From Trachipleistophora hominis (lineage: Eukaryota; Microsporidia; Pleistophoridae): a stretch of 64,000 bases of DNA. Below, in pieces: positions 31,401-41,700 of this stretch. A program made the translations under genes and the position numbers. The notes beneath the pieces are model-generated. The model did no database searches and had not been told where the DNA came from. It was given only the letters and a program-made list of their open reading frames with translations. The stretch is taken from the NCBI GenBank assembly GCA_000316135.1, contig JH994045.1:4666-68665 (forward strand), in the 5' to 3' direction. The number at the start of each line of letters is the position of its first letter. Position 1 is the first letter of the stretch.

Positions 31401-32990
31401 AGCAAACATAGAAAGTTCGTTGGTAAAACCTTTGAACTGCGCGTAGCCATTAAATTCGTCCAGCGTAATCTCTTTAATATCAGTTGGAAATACTACCGAT
31501 ACTGAACTATCATTCGTTGTTATATTTCTCAACGTAATCCTACGTATACTTGTTGGTATAATGGTTGTAGAACTCATAAGTTTTACACCGTCTATCACTA
31601 ATTCCTCGATGACATTTCTATATCGCAATAACTTGAACGACCAAATCCTTTGAAATTGGATGTTTAACGTTCTCCTAATATAGGGAATATGCACGGCACC
31701 AGTGACCAAAGTCATTGTTATCTTGTCACAGGCATCGTTAACATTCAACATATAATACTTCATTATCTCCGTTCTTTCTAAAGTAACAACCTCAAGATTG
31801 TCCGGTAAATATAAATTGCAATAAAGCATCGATTCAACAAGTGACAGTAATCGTATATTTGGAGGGAGCAGAGTATCACTGTTTAAAGTACATTCGCGGT
31901 AATAAATATGTAACTGCTTGGCAGATATAGTTGTAAAATCTAGGTTTGCATGGATTTCTATGAATCTAAATATGCATATCTCAAGGCAAGCAAGCCTGAA
32001 AAACTTACGCTCAAATGTCTAGCTGAGCTTCTCAACTATTCTTTCGTTTGAATAGCTTTCGTCCGCAAAAGTTCTTGCCATTTCGTAAAAAACATCAGAA
32101 AAATCGACATCTACGTTTAAACTAAAGGTTGGAGCAGCGCTTTCATACATCTTAGCTAGAATTTCATGATTATGGATCACAAAACGGCCATCCATACGTA
32201 AATAGCTTGGCTTGGAAAAACAATCTAAACAACGAAGGTTTGCACGAAGATGCGGTCTGACCGTACTATCGTTCGAAAATACTGCTGCAGCACCGAATCC
32301 ATCCATAGAATAAATACTAAAGGAATTTTGTATTGTGTATATTGCACTTTCTTGTTTCATATGATAAGATACGTTCTTTGGAAGTGTTCCTTCTTCTTTT
32401 TTAATTTGCTCTTTGCCAATGACACACAGTCTATCACATAATTTGGTATCAGCGATGAGCTGCTGAGCAAATATCCGTAAAAAAGGCAATTCATCATTTA
32501 AAAGATTCAAAAGACAATCGATGACTTTGTAAAGCTCATCATCAGAAAATTTTTCATCACTGTTCATTTTCAATTTAACAACCTTCATAAATAGAAATTT
32601 CGTGAGAGGAATTTGAATGGTGCGATACCTGCATCGATATCCAATTGTATCAACCTCGTTGCTAACCTTAGTATTTCTTCTTTTTGCCAATTCATGTTCA
32701 TCTACAACTTCCATATTATAATTCGAGATATTATAATTGGTGTGTGGTTGTACGTTTTGTTGAAAAATCCGCAAAGAGTCATTTTGTATATCGTAATCAC
32801 GAATTTCCAGATTAGCTATCGCTTCATCCTTCAGTATATGCTCAGAAAACGGATTAAAAATATTAACTATATTGTAATCTTCAAGATTATCACATAAAAT
32901 GATATCAGTATCAGCACTTTCTCTTTCGTTACAAAAACATAAAATCCACTTGATGATAATATTTGTGATATCTGGTAATGAATTGTTCAT
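28413..32990 (-). pseudogene. Large LRR protein gene interrupted by one in-frame TAG
   Basis: Two open segments in one frame, 32990-32022 (323 codons) and 32018-28413, are separated by a single TAG at 32019-32021. After the stop, 63 codons without ATG precede the first internal Met (31829) and continue the same LRR-like pattern, so the original product was ~1525 aa. Residues 1-323 are non-repetitive, with a weak hydrophobic stretch near residue 12. The rest consists of irregular leucine/isoleucine-rich repeats of ~20-25 residues, for example LEYLNLVGCSLSKENV and LESLKIKKFPDVV. Large LRR families are typical of microsporidia and are thought to meet host ligands. It may be a young pseudogene, a readthrough gene or a sequencing error. 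A TATTTAA box 27 bases upstream of 32990 supports that start. Confidence 0.8.
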
Positions 32991-33010
32991 GATATGTGAA
33001 TCTCTCGTGC

Positions 33011-33017
33011 TTAAATA
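33011..33017 (-). promoter_or_regulatory. TATA-like box for the LRR gene
   Basis: On the minus strand TATTTAA begins 27 bases before the ATG at 32990. Confidence 0.45.
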
Positions 33018-33241
33018 CCTTAGAAATTTCCGTCAAAAACATATTATGATAGCTTCCATAAAAATGTATAACCAAAATGGTAGGTGTCAAATCTTTATTT
33101 CCAAATTTTACCTTTTTGTCCTTGTAAATCATTTTTACGTAAAGCATAGGTTGGTGGCTGCGGCCCGTCCTAACGAACTAGAGGAATGTTGATGTGATGA
33201 TGAAAGTAAATAAAATATTTTAAACAAAAAAGGAATCTTTT

Positions 33242-33705
33242 CTATGGAGGTAATTGATCAAGTAATGGCTTATCGTAGAGGTAATAATATTTGAAGCGTT
33301 TTTTCAGTAAAGTACGCTTATCGGAAGGTAACTCACCGGATTTTTTTAAATAAAGCTCTTCAGTCAAAAAAGTACGCTTATCCAGCGATCGTAACTCCTC
33401 ATTATCTCTTCTACACGTTTTCAATAAGATTGATAACAAATAAACGAGTTAAATATGACGTGTTGATATTATATTAGACCAATTAAGGTAAAATCTATTG
33501 TATCATTTGATAAGTCGAATTTATAACATAAGTATCGCATTGAATGTTGATATCACGAACACAATTTTAAATTGGTTAGTAGCCAAGTTTCTATTAACGA
33601 GTCAATTTCCTCAGAAACCGCAACAAACAATTTTAAAATAAATTTGTCGTATTTTTGTAAATCTACACATTGAAACATTTGACACTTAAAATTTTCAAAA
33701 TGCAT
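33242..33705 (-). pseudogene. Possible decayed small gene
   Basis: On the minus strand an ATG at 33705 opens 50 codons with natural composition (MHFENFKCQMFQCVDLQKYD...), stopping at 33553. A 65-codon frame (33439-33242) in another phase follows, with two copies of a DKRT..L motif. Together they could be a frameshifted gene, but neither half has a promoter signal and the middle is not open. A ~35-bp direct repeat (AGTACGCTTATC...GTAACTC) lies at about 33311 and 33371. Confidence 0.22.
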
Positions 33706-33814
33706 TGTTATTCATTGTTTTACCAATAACACTGGTTAAATCTTCCAGGACCGGTAATTTATGATAAAGATCGTTCTTTCTCATCTATCTATTTATAACC
33801 TCTAAGCTTCATTA

Positions 33815-34085
33815 TACTTAGTTAATCTTATGACAGATTTAACTTGACATATATAGTACAGATTAATGCGTTTAATCTTCTCACGGGTTGTGTTTTACTG
33901 TAAGCTCATGGGCGTACATAATAATGTCAAAAAATCAAGGACTGGTTGTGCAGCTAATAGCATTACAATCCCTTCTATGTTTCTGAACAGACCGTAAATG
34001 TATAATTTAAACTGTTACTTAAAGAGGATACTTTATTTAATGTTGACATGAGGAGGTACTACTTTCAGCATAACAATACCAGCAA
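33815..34085. repeat. Repeat D/E fragments
   Basis: AGTTAATCTTATGACAGATT (about 33820) resembles family D. TTAAAGAGGATACTTTATTT then ATGTTGACATGAGGAGGTAC (about 34019-34060) recurs near 47640-47680 and, inverted, near 46283-46318 (family E). Confidence 0.4.
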
Positions 34086-34454
34086 TGTAAGATATCATCA
34101 TATAACATCAATACTATCGACTATCAGAACAGGCCCTGCCGGAGACTTTCTTTACTTCACATGCATTATATTCTCGTTTAACCATTTTTTAATAAAAGCG
34201 TCGTTTATTGTCAGTCATTTTATAACGAACACCTTTATGATCTATTAGGCCCAACCACAACTATTGCACCTTTAACTCATCGCTCGTAGCTATTCTGTAC
34301 GTATTTATTAAATAAATAAAAGACACCAAAATTCTTTTTATCCTACTGGTTGCCAAGGCTATATGTTTACTTTTCAGCATATAACAAACCTTCTGGTACC
34401 AACATATGAACGTTTTACCGAACCACGTGATCTATAATAATAAAACATAATTTA

Positions 34455-34560
34455 CATACTATTTCAGTTAACATTCACCTCATTACATCACACCATTCAT
34501 AAGCAAATTCCAAGTGGGCTATCGCCTACCACAGCCTCGTCGGCCGTCGGTCCTCAGGAC
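34455..34560 (-). repeat. Family-A element, subfamily II (A6)
   Basis: On the minus strand GACCGACGGCCGACGAGG, GTGGTAGGCGATAGCCCAC and AATGAGGTGAATGTTAAC match subfamily II. With A7 it forms a 5'-to-5' (divergent) inverted pair about 50 bp apart. Confidence 0.5.
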
Positions 34561-34611
34561 CAATTGATCTAAACTTTGAAGAAATATGCTGAGTGCAATG
34601 CAAATGGTTCG

Positions 34612-34716
34612 TACATGAACCAACAGTCGTCAAGGCCACGGTTAACGCTCAGCGCGCCGGGAGAGTCTGTTCGGTGTGTGAGGTGCTAATTCAACGGTCT
34701 TTTAAGCAAAAATTGT
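34612..34716 (+). repeat. Family-A element, subfamily II (A7)
   Basis: CATGAACCAACAGTCGTCAA, CACGGTTAACGCTCAGCGCG and GTGAGGTGCTAATTCAACGG lead to CTTTTAAGCAAAAA. Full length. Confidence 0.6.
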
Positions 34717-34821
34717 AAATAATTCGTACCAAATTAACGTTTAATCAGCGAACATGATAAAGAAACGTTTCTCATAAGAACAGAAACTATACCTACCATG
34801 TCTTAAGTACTGAAATGATTA

Positions 34822-36106
34822 TCACCTTCTAGCAGTGTTTGACGAATTGGTATCTGTTAGGTTATCGAAATAACTTAAACTGTGCAGCGCTGTGAACCAT
34901 TTGTAGCTGTCTGCAGGATCCGTCGGCATGTTCAACTTCTCTTTGTCGCCGTATTTCAACGAATTACACAAACTGCTTATATCGACCATCGTCCACGAAT
35001 TCACATATTCATTATACCACAGCCAAAATTGTTCTCGTCGCTCCGCGAAAGTATGCTGTACAGCTTGGATATTACGTTGTTCTTCCATCGATTGCGTAGA
35101 CTTTTCGGCTCTTTGTGGATCGTCAGATTTCGTCTTAGGTGTTAATTTTGCAGTGGTTCCTCGTTTCGGTTTCAAACTCACCATGTCATACAAATATAGC
35201 GATCTGTAACTCATTCTACCTTTACTATGAGCATCAAAGCAAGTCTTCCTTGCTTTTTCGCACCTAACGTAAAACCAAAACTCTTTTTCATACTTTTCAA
35301 GCTCTTTTCTTACTTTCACTGCCTGCTCACAGAACTTAATCAACTTTTCCATCCTTTCGTTGACTGACAGGTACTTTAACAGCACCTTCCTCACCGTTTC
35401 TATCAACCTTATCAGTTCAACAATATCCTCCACAATCTCCATTTCCATTGCTTCCGGACTGCCAGGTATCGTCGCCTTGAAACTAGCGGACAGGCCAGAG
35501 AAAGGATCTTCAAGAAAGTTTTTGAATGCTGTGACATCGCGATTTGTGCCTATCTCAGGACAACCATCAATATAAAGAAATACGTACTCAAGCACAGAGA
35601 ATGCGCAGTGCAGGCTCAGCACGCATTTCATAAGCCTCATAAGACTAAATTGGCAACTTGAAGAATTCTGTGCTTCGATAAGCTCCTCCTGTTCCTTCAG
35701 ACAAACAAAATACTTAGGATCAAGTAAAGACATGATTGGTCCAAAAATGGTAACAAACTCTTCAAATGACAGTCTCGTCTTTACAGGCGTTGTTATATTT
35801 GATTTGTCACGTTCTGCCCGAAGGATCATTCACCGCAGCACAGACATTCACACGCTTAAACAACAGATCAGCTTCCATCATTCTTAAACCAATCGCCCGA
35901 TACGTAAATTCACTTACGGTTGTTGATATTACATCCTTTGAACAATCCCAGAGCGGTAATTGTACCTTCTGATTCAAGCTATGCTTCGCATTCTCAGCTG
36001 TCACAAGCATGCTCATCTCCTTGCTTTTACATTCCTCCTCATTACTAGCACCCTTTATCATTCCCAGTGATAAAATGACAAGTCTGACAGCAAATTTTAT
36101 GTTCAT
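34822..36106 (-). pseudogene. Secreted protein gene with a one-base frameshift
   Basis: The 5' frame (36106-35807, 99 codons) starts with a signal peptide, MNIKFAVRLVILSLGMIKGA. The 3' frame (35829-34822, 335 codons) is shifted by one base. The switch must fall within 35810-35829, since the second frame has a TGA directly before 35829 and the first stops at 35807. Only the 5' frame has a TATA box at the usual distance, and the 3' frame lacks signals of its own, so I read one gene for a ~430-aa secreted, helix- and Lys/Glu-rich protein. No domain is recognised. No homopolymer explains the shift; a sequencing indel, real decay and programmed frameshifting remain open. Confidence 0.65.
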
Positions 36107-36128
36107 AAGTTTTCCAAATATGTGCCTA

Positions 36129-36134
36129 TTTATA
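36129..36134 (-). promoter_or_regulatory. TATA box for the frameshifted secreted gene
   Basis: On the minus strand TATAAA begins 28 bases before the ATG at 36106. Confidence 0.6.
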
Positions 36135-36701
36135 CTTTAAAATGCGAGAGAAAGCGTCAAACTTTTTTGATATTTGTTTAATGATAAACCTGTCAATAAA
36201 ACACTTCTTAGTTTGCATAGCTGCTGATAAAAAAGGAATAGCAACATTTAACTGAAAGACTGTGAATATTTGGCACGTATAACAGAATGACGCATAATTG
36301 GTCAGATAACTATGACAATGCATCGCAGTTCATAGATGTTATTCCTGATATTAGCTTTACATAATCATATGGCAGCAACATTTATACGTTCAGAATTGAT
36401 GAAAGAGTCGTGTTTATTCCTACTATATCGGTGTACGTTACGTATTTTTACATCAGTAAAATATTTTAATAACGTTTTACGTGATCTAAGGTATTTTAAA
36501 ATAAGAAAGCCTAAATCAATTATAGATCCCATCATTTAATTGGAATGTTTACTGTTCATAATTCCAATTTAAAACTAAAATAAGTTTTATCTTTGCTTTT
36601 AGATCGTTCTGTTGATAGGAACAACAACGGCAGTAAAATAAACAATGGCAAATAGAATGGTTTAGTTACAACGATCATTTATTCTATCCTTTTTCGTGAA
36701 T
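36135..36701. other. Gene-free stretch
   Basis: Short frames on both strands (36126-36323, 36336-36539) have no support from promoters or motifs. Confidence 0.4.
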
Positions 36702-36716
36702 AACAGTATTTCTATT

Positions 36717-36822
36717 TTTTTTTTGAAAGTCATTTTAATTAAAACTTCTTACCATCTTACACTTTAAAAGACTCTCCTGGCGCGCTAGCGCCTACCATGG
36801 CCTTGTCGCCTTTGGTTCACGG
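36717..36822 (-). mobile_element. Family-A SINE-like element with perfect 15-bp duplication (A8)
   Basis: AACAGTATTTCTATT occurs at 36702-36716 and again at 36823-36837. Between them is a minus-oriented subfamily-II copy whose A tail appears as T residues at 36717-36724. The hairpin GGCGC-GCTA-GCGCC lies at 36779-36792. This is the clearest insertion in the window. Confidence 0.85.
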
Positions 36823-36837
36823 AACAGTATTTCTATT

Positions 36838-37097
36838 AAGGCTGTTCATAATGATCATGAATACTTTTTTAAAGTATAGGATCACGAGATTACACCCATT
36901 GTTGATACGGGACATTTCCCATTTTGTACAAATTGCAAACTGACATGATAACACTTAAATTTCCAATACGGAGCAGTGCGTTGTATTTTTATATAAATTA
37001 ACATCGTACCAGAATATACAACGCCACGAATAATTGTTAGAATTATTGCACCCTGACGATAAATGAAATATTCTCGTTAAACTGCAATTATTATTTA
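36838..37097. other. Gene-free stretch
   Basis: Nothing recognised. Confidence 0.5.
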
Positions 37098-37537
37098 ACT
37101 AGCTGCGCTATTTCATTTATAAAACGAAAGTTAGGATTGATGCACGTATGTTCTATTTATAACCAAAAGTAGGTTTAATTGTGGTTTGTTCTATATGTTC
37201 TTTAGTTATCCTTAATCTTTAATTTTTTGTTCATTTCTTCTAAACCAACGTTTTTCAATGGGGGTTAGAGAATTAATTTGCGTGATCAAAGGCCGATGGC
37301 CATGGTCAGTCCCAGCGGACCAGTGTGTTTGGTTGAATGTTGTTGTGTGAGGCAATGATTAAACTGACTCTTAGCAAAAAAATAGAAAATTAATTTTCTG
37401 CCGGTGTTAACATCTTCACTAAATATTTTTGGTTAAAGAACGCTGAGTGCGTTTTAAAACGTAAGAATTTCATAATAGCACGTATTACTTATTTCATGAA
37501 CTGGTCAATCAGCTTGCAAGTTGTCTTTTTACTATTA
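37098..37537 (+). repeat. Family-B repeat split by a family-A insertion (B11)
   Basis: It starts ACTAGCTGCGCTATTTCATT and ends GGTCAATCAGCTTGCAAG then TTGTCTTTTTACTA. The AGAAAATTAATTTTCT block is interrupted by A9. Confidence 0.75.
37280..37382 (+). mobile_element. Family-A SINE-like element nested in family B (A9)
   Basis: The 103-bp subfamily-I copy lies between TAGAGAATTAATTT (37266-37279) and TAGAAAATTAATTT (37383-37396), a 14-bp duplication of host repeat sequence with one mismatch. It ends in seven A. The hairpin TGGTC (37303-37307)/GACCA (37318-37322) is intact. Confidence 0.85.
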
Positions 37538-38655
37538 TGAATGAAATGATACGTTAGTTAATGTTAACATGAGAGAGCAATAAAGTCTCTCTAATTCTAC
37601 TGTAACACTAAACAAGAGTATCTACTACTATTCCAACATGTAATACAATTATTACTTAATGGCAGTCACGTATTCCAATCCAATTTATTTGTTATACTTC
37701 TAAGAGTATAAAGCACTGCAGTCTTAATACGTTACCTAAACAATAACCAATAGAACATATTAACGTATGATAAGTATTTAAACATTCTATTCTAAGTAAG
37801 TAAACAATTAATTTACCATACACCTACACCAAACCACGTACTATACGTAAAGATGTGTGATCATTGTCTCCTATCGTTACACTTATTATTTCTTTTACCA
37901 CGTAAATCTTCTATTTCTTCTACAGTATTACTAAATGTGCATGTTATACGTGTTAAATATTCTTCTTCATTGTATGATATAATTTCTTTAGTACTGTTAT
38001 TTTTTATTACCATTTACTACATTTTATCTGCAATGGTTTATAATGGCACAGCTTTAAGATAATATTCCTATACATTTCCTATACTCACTCTAACATATAC
38101 TCTAACGTAGTATTCTAATGTATTTCTTATACTTGCACTAACATATACTCTAACGTAGTATTCCTATACATTTCTTATACCCATTATAACCCTCTACATT
38201 AACCCTCTTCTAACACCTACTCTAACCACTAACTAACACCTACTCTAATATATACTCTAATATAACATCCTTATATAGTACGTTCTATGTACGTATCAAT
38301 ACGTTAAACTAACATTATGATCCTTTACAATACCTTTATACTACATTTCTATCTTTACTAATCTAATACGCATATCATTCTCTTATAGACCACAATTATC
38401 CTTCATAACAACACGTGCTCTAAAACATATTTTCATTACGTTATAAACACTCCATCATAATTAATTCTACGTTTAAACGGTCCTATCAATTGTAATATTT
38501 TATAAACACGTCCATTATATAACAATACTATGCCAACGATGATCCTTACGTAATTGGGCAGATCATAGATTTAAAGCATTGGTAGTAAATAAGATACTCT
38601 GTTGTAACAGAAGGATAGCTAATCATATTATAAACAACATCAATAGATAAATAGA
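37538..38655. other. Gene-free region with imperfect tandem CTCTAACATATA units
   Basis: Between 38080 and 38290 phrases such as ACTCTAACATATACTCTAAC and GTAGTATTC recur irregularly. There is no gene. Confidence 0.5.
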
Positions 38656-38798
38656 TCATTCCTTGTCAGTGAATCTATTCCTTATCAGTGAATCTATTCC
38701 CTGTCAATAAATCTATTCCCTCTCAGTGAATCTATTCCCTATCTAACATTCCTTGTCAATAAATCTATTCCTTCTCAGTGAACCTACTCCTTGTCTAA
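38656..38798. repeat. ~18-bp minisatellite overlapping the end of the HIRA gene
   Basis: About seven imperfect units of the type CAGTGAATCTATTCCTTGT lie here. The last units run into the C-terminal codons and stop (TAG on the minus strand, 38784-38786) of the HIRA gene. Confidence 0.65.
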
Positions 38799-41700
38799 AT
38801 ACGCTATCTTTCCTAACACATCATAAACAAAAACAGGAAAAGTACATTTCATCTCTTCTAAAATACCAATCACATCTAATCTACACTCATTCATAACAAG
38901 GTTCATAAAAATATTCTCCAACCTTATCTCTATTACCTCAGTCATACTCCTTAGATTACTTATAAACAATCTTAAACGTGATAATACTCTCGTTGATGAT
39001 TGTTTCTTAAGTATGCTGTACTCTATCAGTTCTAACGATGAAAGATCATCGTTATCAAATAACTGTGAAATTGCTATGTTATCGACCGTAACAGCACTTT
39101 CTGATTCGTTAGCTATGCTAAGATTGTTGGTAGGAGAGTTGACATGAAGTACGTTCTTGTCAACCATTGCATTGCTGCCCGTGTTATTAGCAGTAGCACT
39201 CATCTCGTGTATTATGCCGTCCCCATCTTCATTTGACAGACCAGCCCGTTCTTTACTCTTCTCTGCTACAATACCAAAGCCTTCGCTCTCTTCGTGATTA
39301 ACCCTGCACCATTCCCCAATCTCCTTCATAAAGAAGTATTTGTTGCCCTTGAGATCACATCCTAACACGAAGTACTCCTTAGAGAAACAAAGATTGTACG
39401 TATCAAACGGCACACTCCCTGCCACTAACAATTTCTTTTTCCTAAGGTTTATTATTTTAAACGTATCCCCCATAAATAAAAGAAGGTTATCTCCCTTAAT
39501 GTCCACGTATAACACGTTCTGCTTGATGAACGGTAAGAGCAACTGTCCTGATATTACGTTTTTTACGATTAGTACGTTCGTATGAATGGCGATGTACTTA
39601 TGGGAAAATGCGAGTAGACGTACATTCCTGTACCTTAGGGTGTATCTAAGCACATCGTTAATGCATACGTCTATGGTGTATAGACCAGCACGGCCCTTCT
39701 TTTCTTTTTTCTCGTTGTTGTTAAAGGAGCTATGACCATCGTGCTGTGCATTGTTTGTGAGATTAGGGTCACCGCACACTTTCTGTCCATCAATTTGTTC
39801 TACGTGCCGCGTGATAACATCACCGCACACTTTCTGCCCATCAATCTGCTCTACGCGCCGCGTGATAACATCACCGCACACTTTCTGTCCATCAATTTGT
39901 TCTACACTACCACCACAGCTAACCCTCACTGTAATTTCTTTCATTTTCATCAGCACAGGCCTAATACACTCTCTCATTACCTTGTAGTCCTCGTTTCCCT
40001 TAAAAAGCACATAAACGCTGTTCTTTACGCTTACAATTTTATCTTCGTAGTTTGTAAGCTGTGGTATTAAAACGGGGGTTATTCTACGCTTAGGCTTATC
40101 CCGTTGTGTACCGCTGGTTGGTTGTTCCATCTTTACCACGCTGTCCTTGGGCTGAGGCGCAGTACCATCGGTTTGATTTGTCAATTCTTTAACCGTAGCC
40201 TTTTTACTGGTAGCATTTGAAACATCCGCATTTGAATCAACACCAACGTTCTGGCACAGCACCTTTCTCTTTCCGATCATCATCGATTCATCCAAAACAA
40301 CCTGTTCCATCTCGACAGTACGGCACATCTTCGGCCTTCCCCTCTTTCTTTCAATATCAGATCTTATTTTAAAAAACTCATTATCACATTTACTGCTACT
40401 CGTGTCATCAATGCCATCCTTAGGGCTACTCTTCATAAATGCACTGATGCGTTGATCAGTAATTGATAGCAATTCCTTGCCTATATTAACATCTGCCTTT
40501 TCTTCCTGTTTTATTTCGTCTATTTGTTCTTTATCAAACGTTACCATCACCACTTCACCGCTATAACTGCAGAATAAAACGTTTTTCTTGTACGTGGTTA
40601 TGTCAAGGATTGGTGACGTAGTTAAGTTTTTAATGAGGCATAACGGCCGGGTGTACGAGCCCTGTCTTATTTTATTTACGGTTACTGTGCCTTTAGGAGA
40701 TCCTCCCTTTGAAACGCTACCTTTTGCCGATACGTTCACGTTTTGCTTTTCATTCTTCCCATTTTCTTCTTTCTTCTCTTCATTGTTTACGTTATTATCT
40801 TTTAGGACGTCCTCCTTCTCCTTTACATTATTATCTTTATCCTTTACAATACTTTCATCAGCATTATCTTTTAGGACGTCCTCCTTCTCCTTTACAATAT
40901 TTTCATCAGCATTATCTTTTAGGACGTCCTCCTTCTCCTTTACATTATTCCCTTTATGCTTTACAATACTGTCCACACTCTTTACGCCAATTCCCTTACC
41001 AACATTCCCTTTATCAACCGTTCCATGTTCAGTTTCCACCGGTTTAACACCATTGCTCTTTTCATCTGCCTCATTCTGTGCAACAATATCAATCGTACCA
41101 CAAGGATCTTTTCCTTTCCCTTCCTCCGCATTGTTCAAAGCCTTTCCTGCACCGCTATACTCAACAGCATTTTGAACGCACACTAAGGTACGTTTATCTT
41201 CATCTGCCGTGTTACTCACAGGCAGCTTGTCCTTCATACTCTTTTCAACACTCTCCTCTTTGCTGCCATCAATCTTAGCTCTCTTAGCAGTTTCTTCCTC
41301 ATCTTCATACAAATTCTCTCTTAATTTGTAATTATGCTCATGCCGCCACAGAACAACGCTTTTATCCTGGCAGCCACATATCAAGATGTTCCCTAAAACA
41401 TAAACAACCTCAACCGGGGCAACAAATCCAACTAGACTGAGTATTTCTTCATCACTCACCAGCATAACCACGTCTTCTCTGTTATTGAACATGGAGGGAA
41501 CAACCATAAACTTTCCAAAGCTTGTCATTCTTGCAAAGAACGACTCATTAAGTATTCCATCGCATACAATTCTGCTCACCAACGTTTTATCCTCATATAT
41601 CAGAAGATGCGTGTCTGTTTTCACGAATGTTCTATTATCCTTCGTATACAATCCCTTGATCGGTGTTCGTATGTCCACGTAATTAAGCAGGGAGCCCGTA

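Noticed and set aside
40588..41175. 195-codon plus frame opposite HIRA
   Set aside because: It mirrors the Lys/Glu-rich repeat linker as Phe/Ser/Leu-rich sequence.
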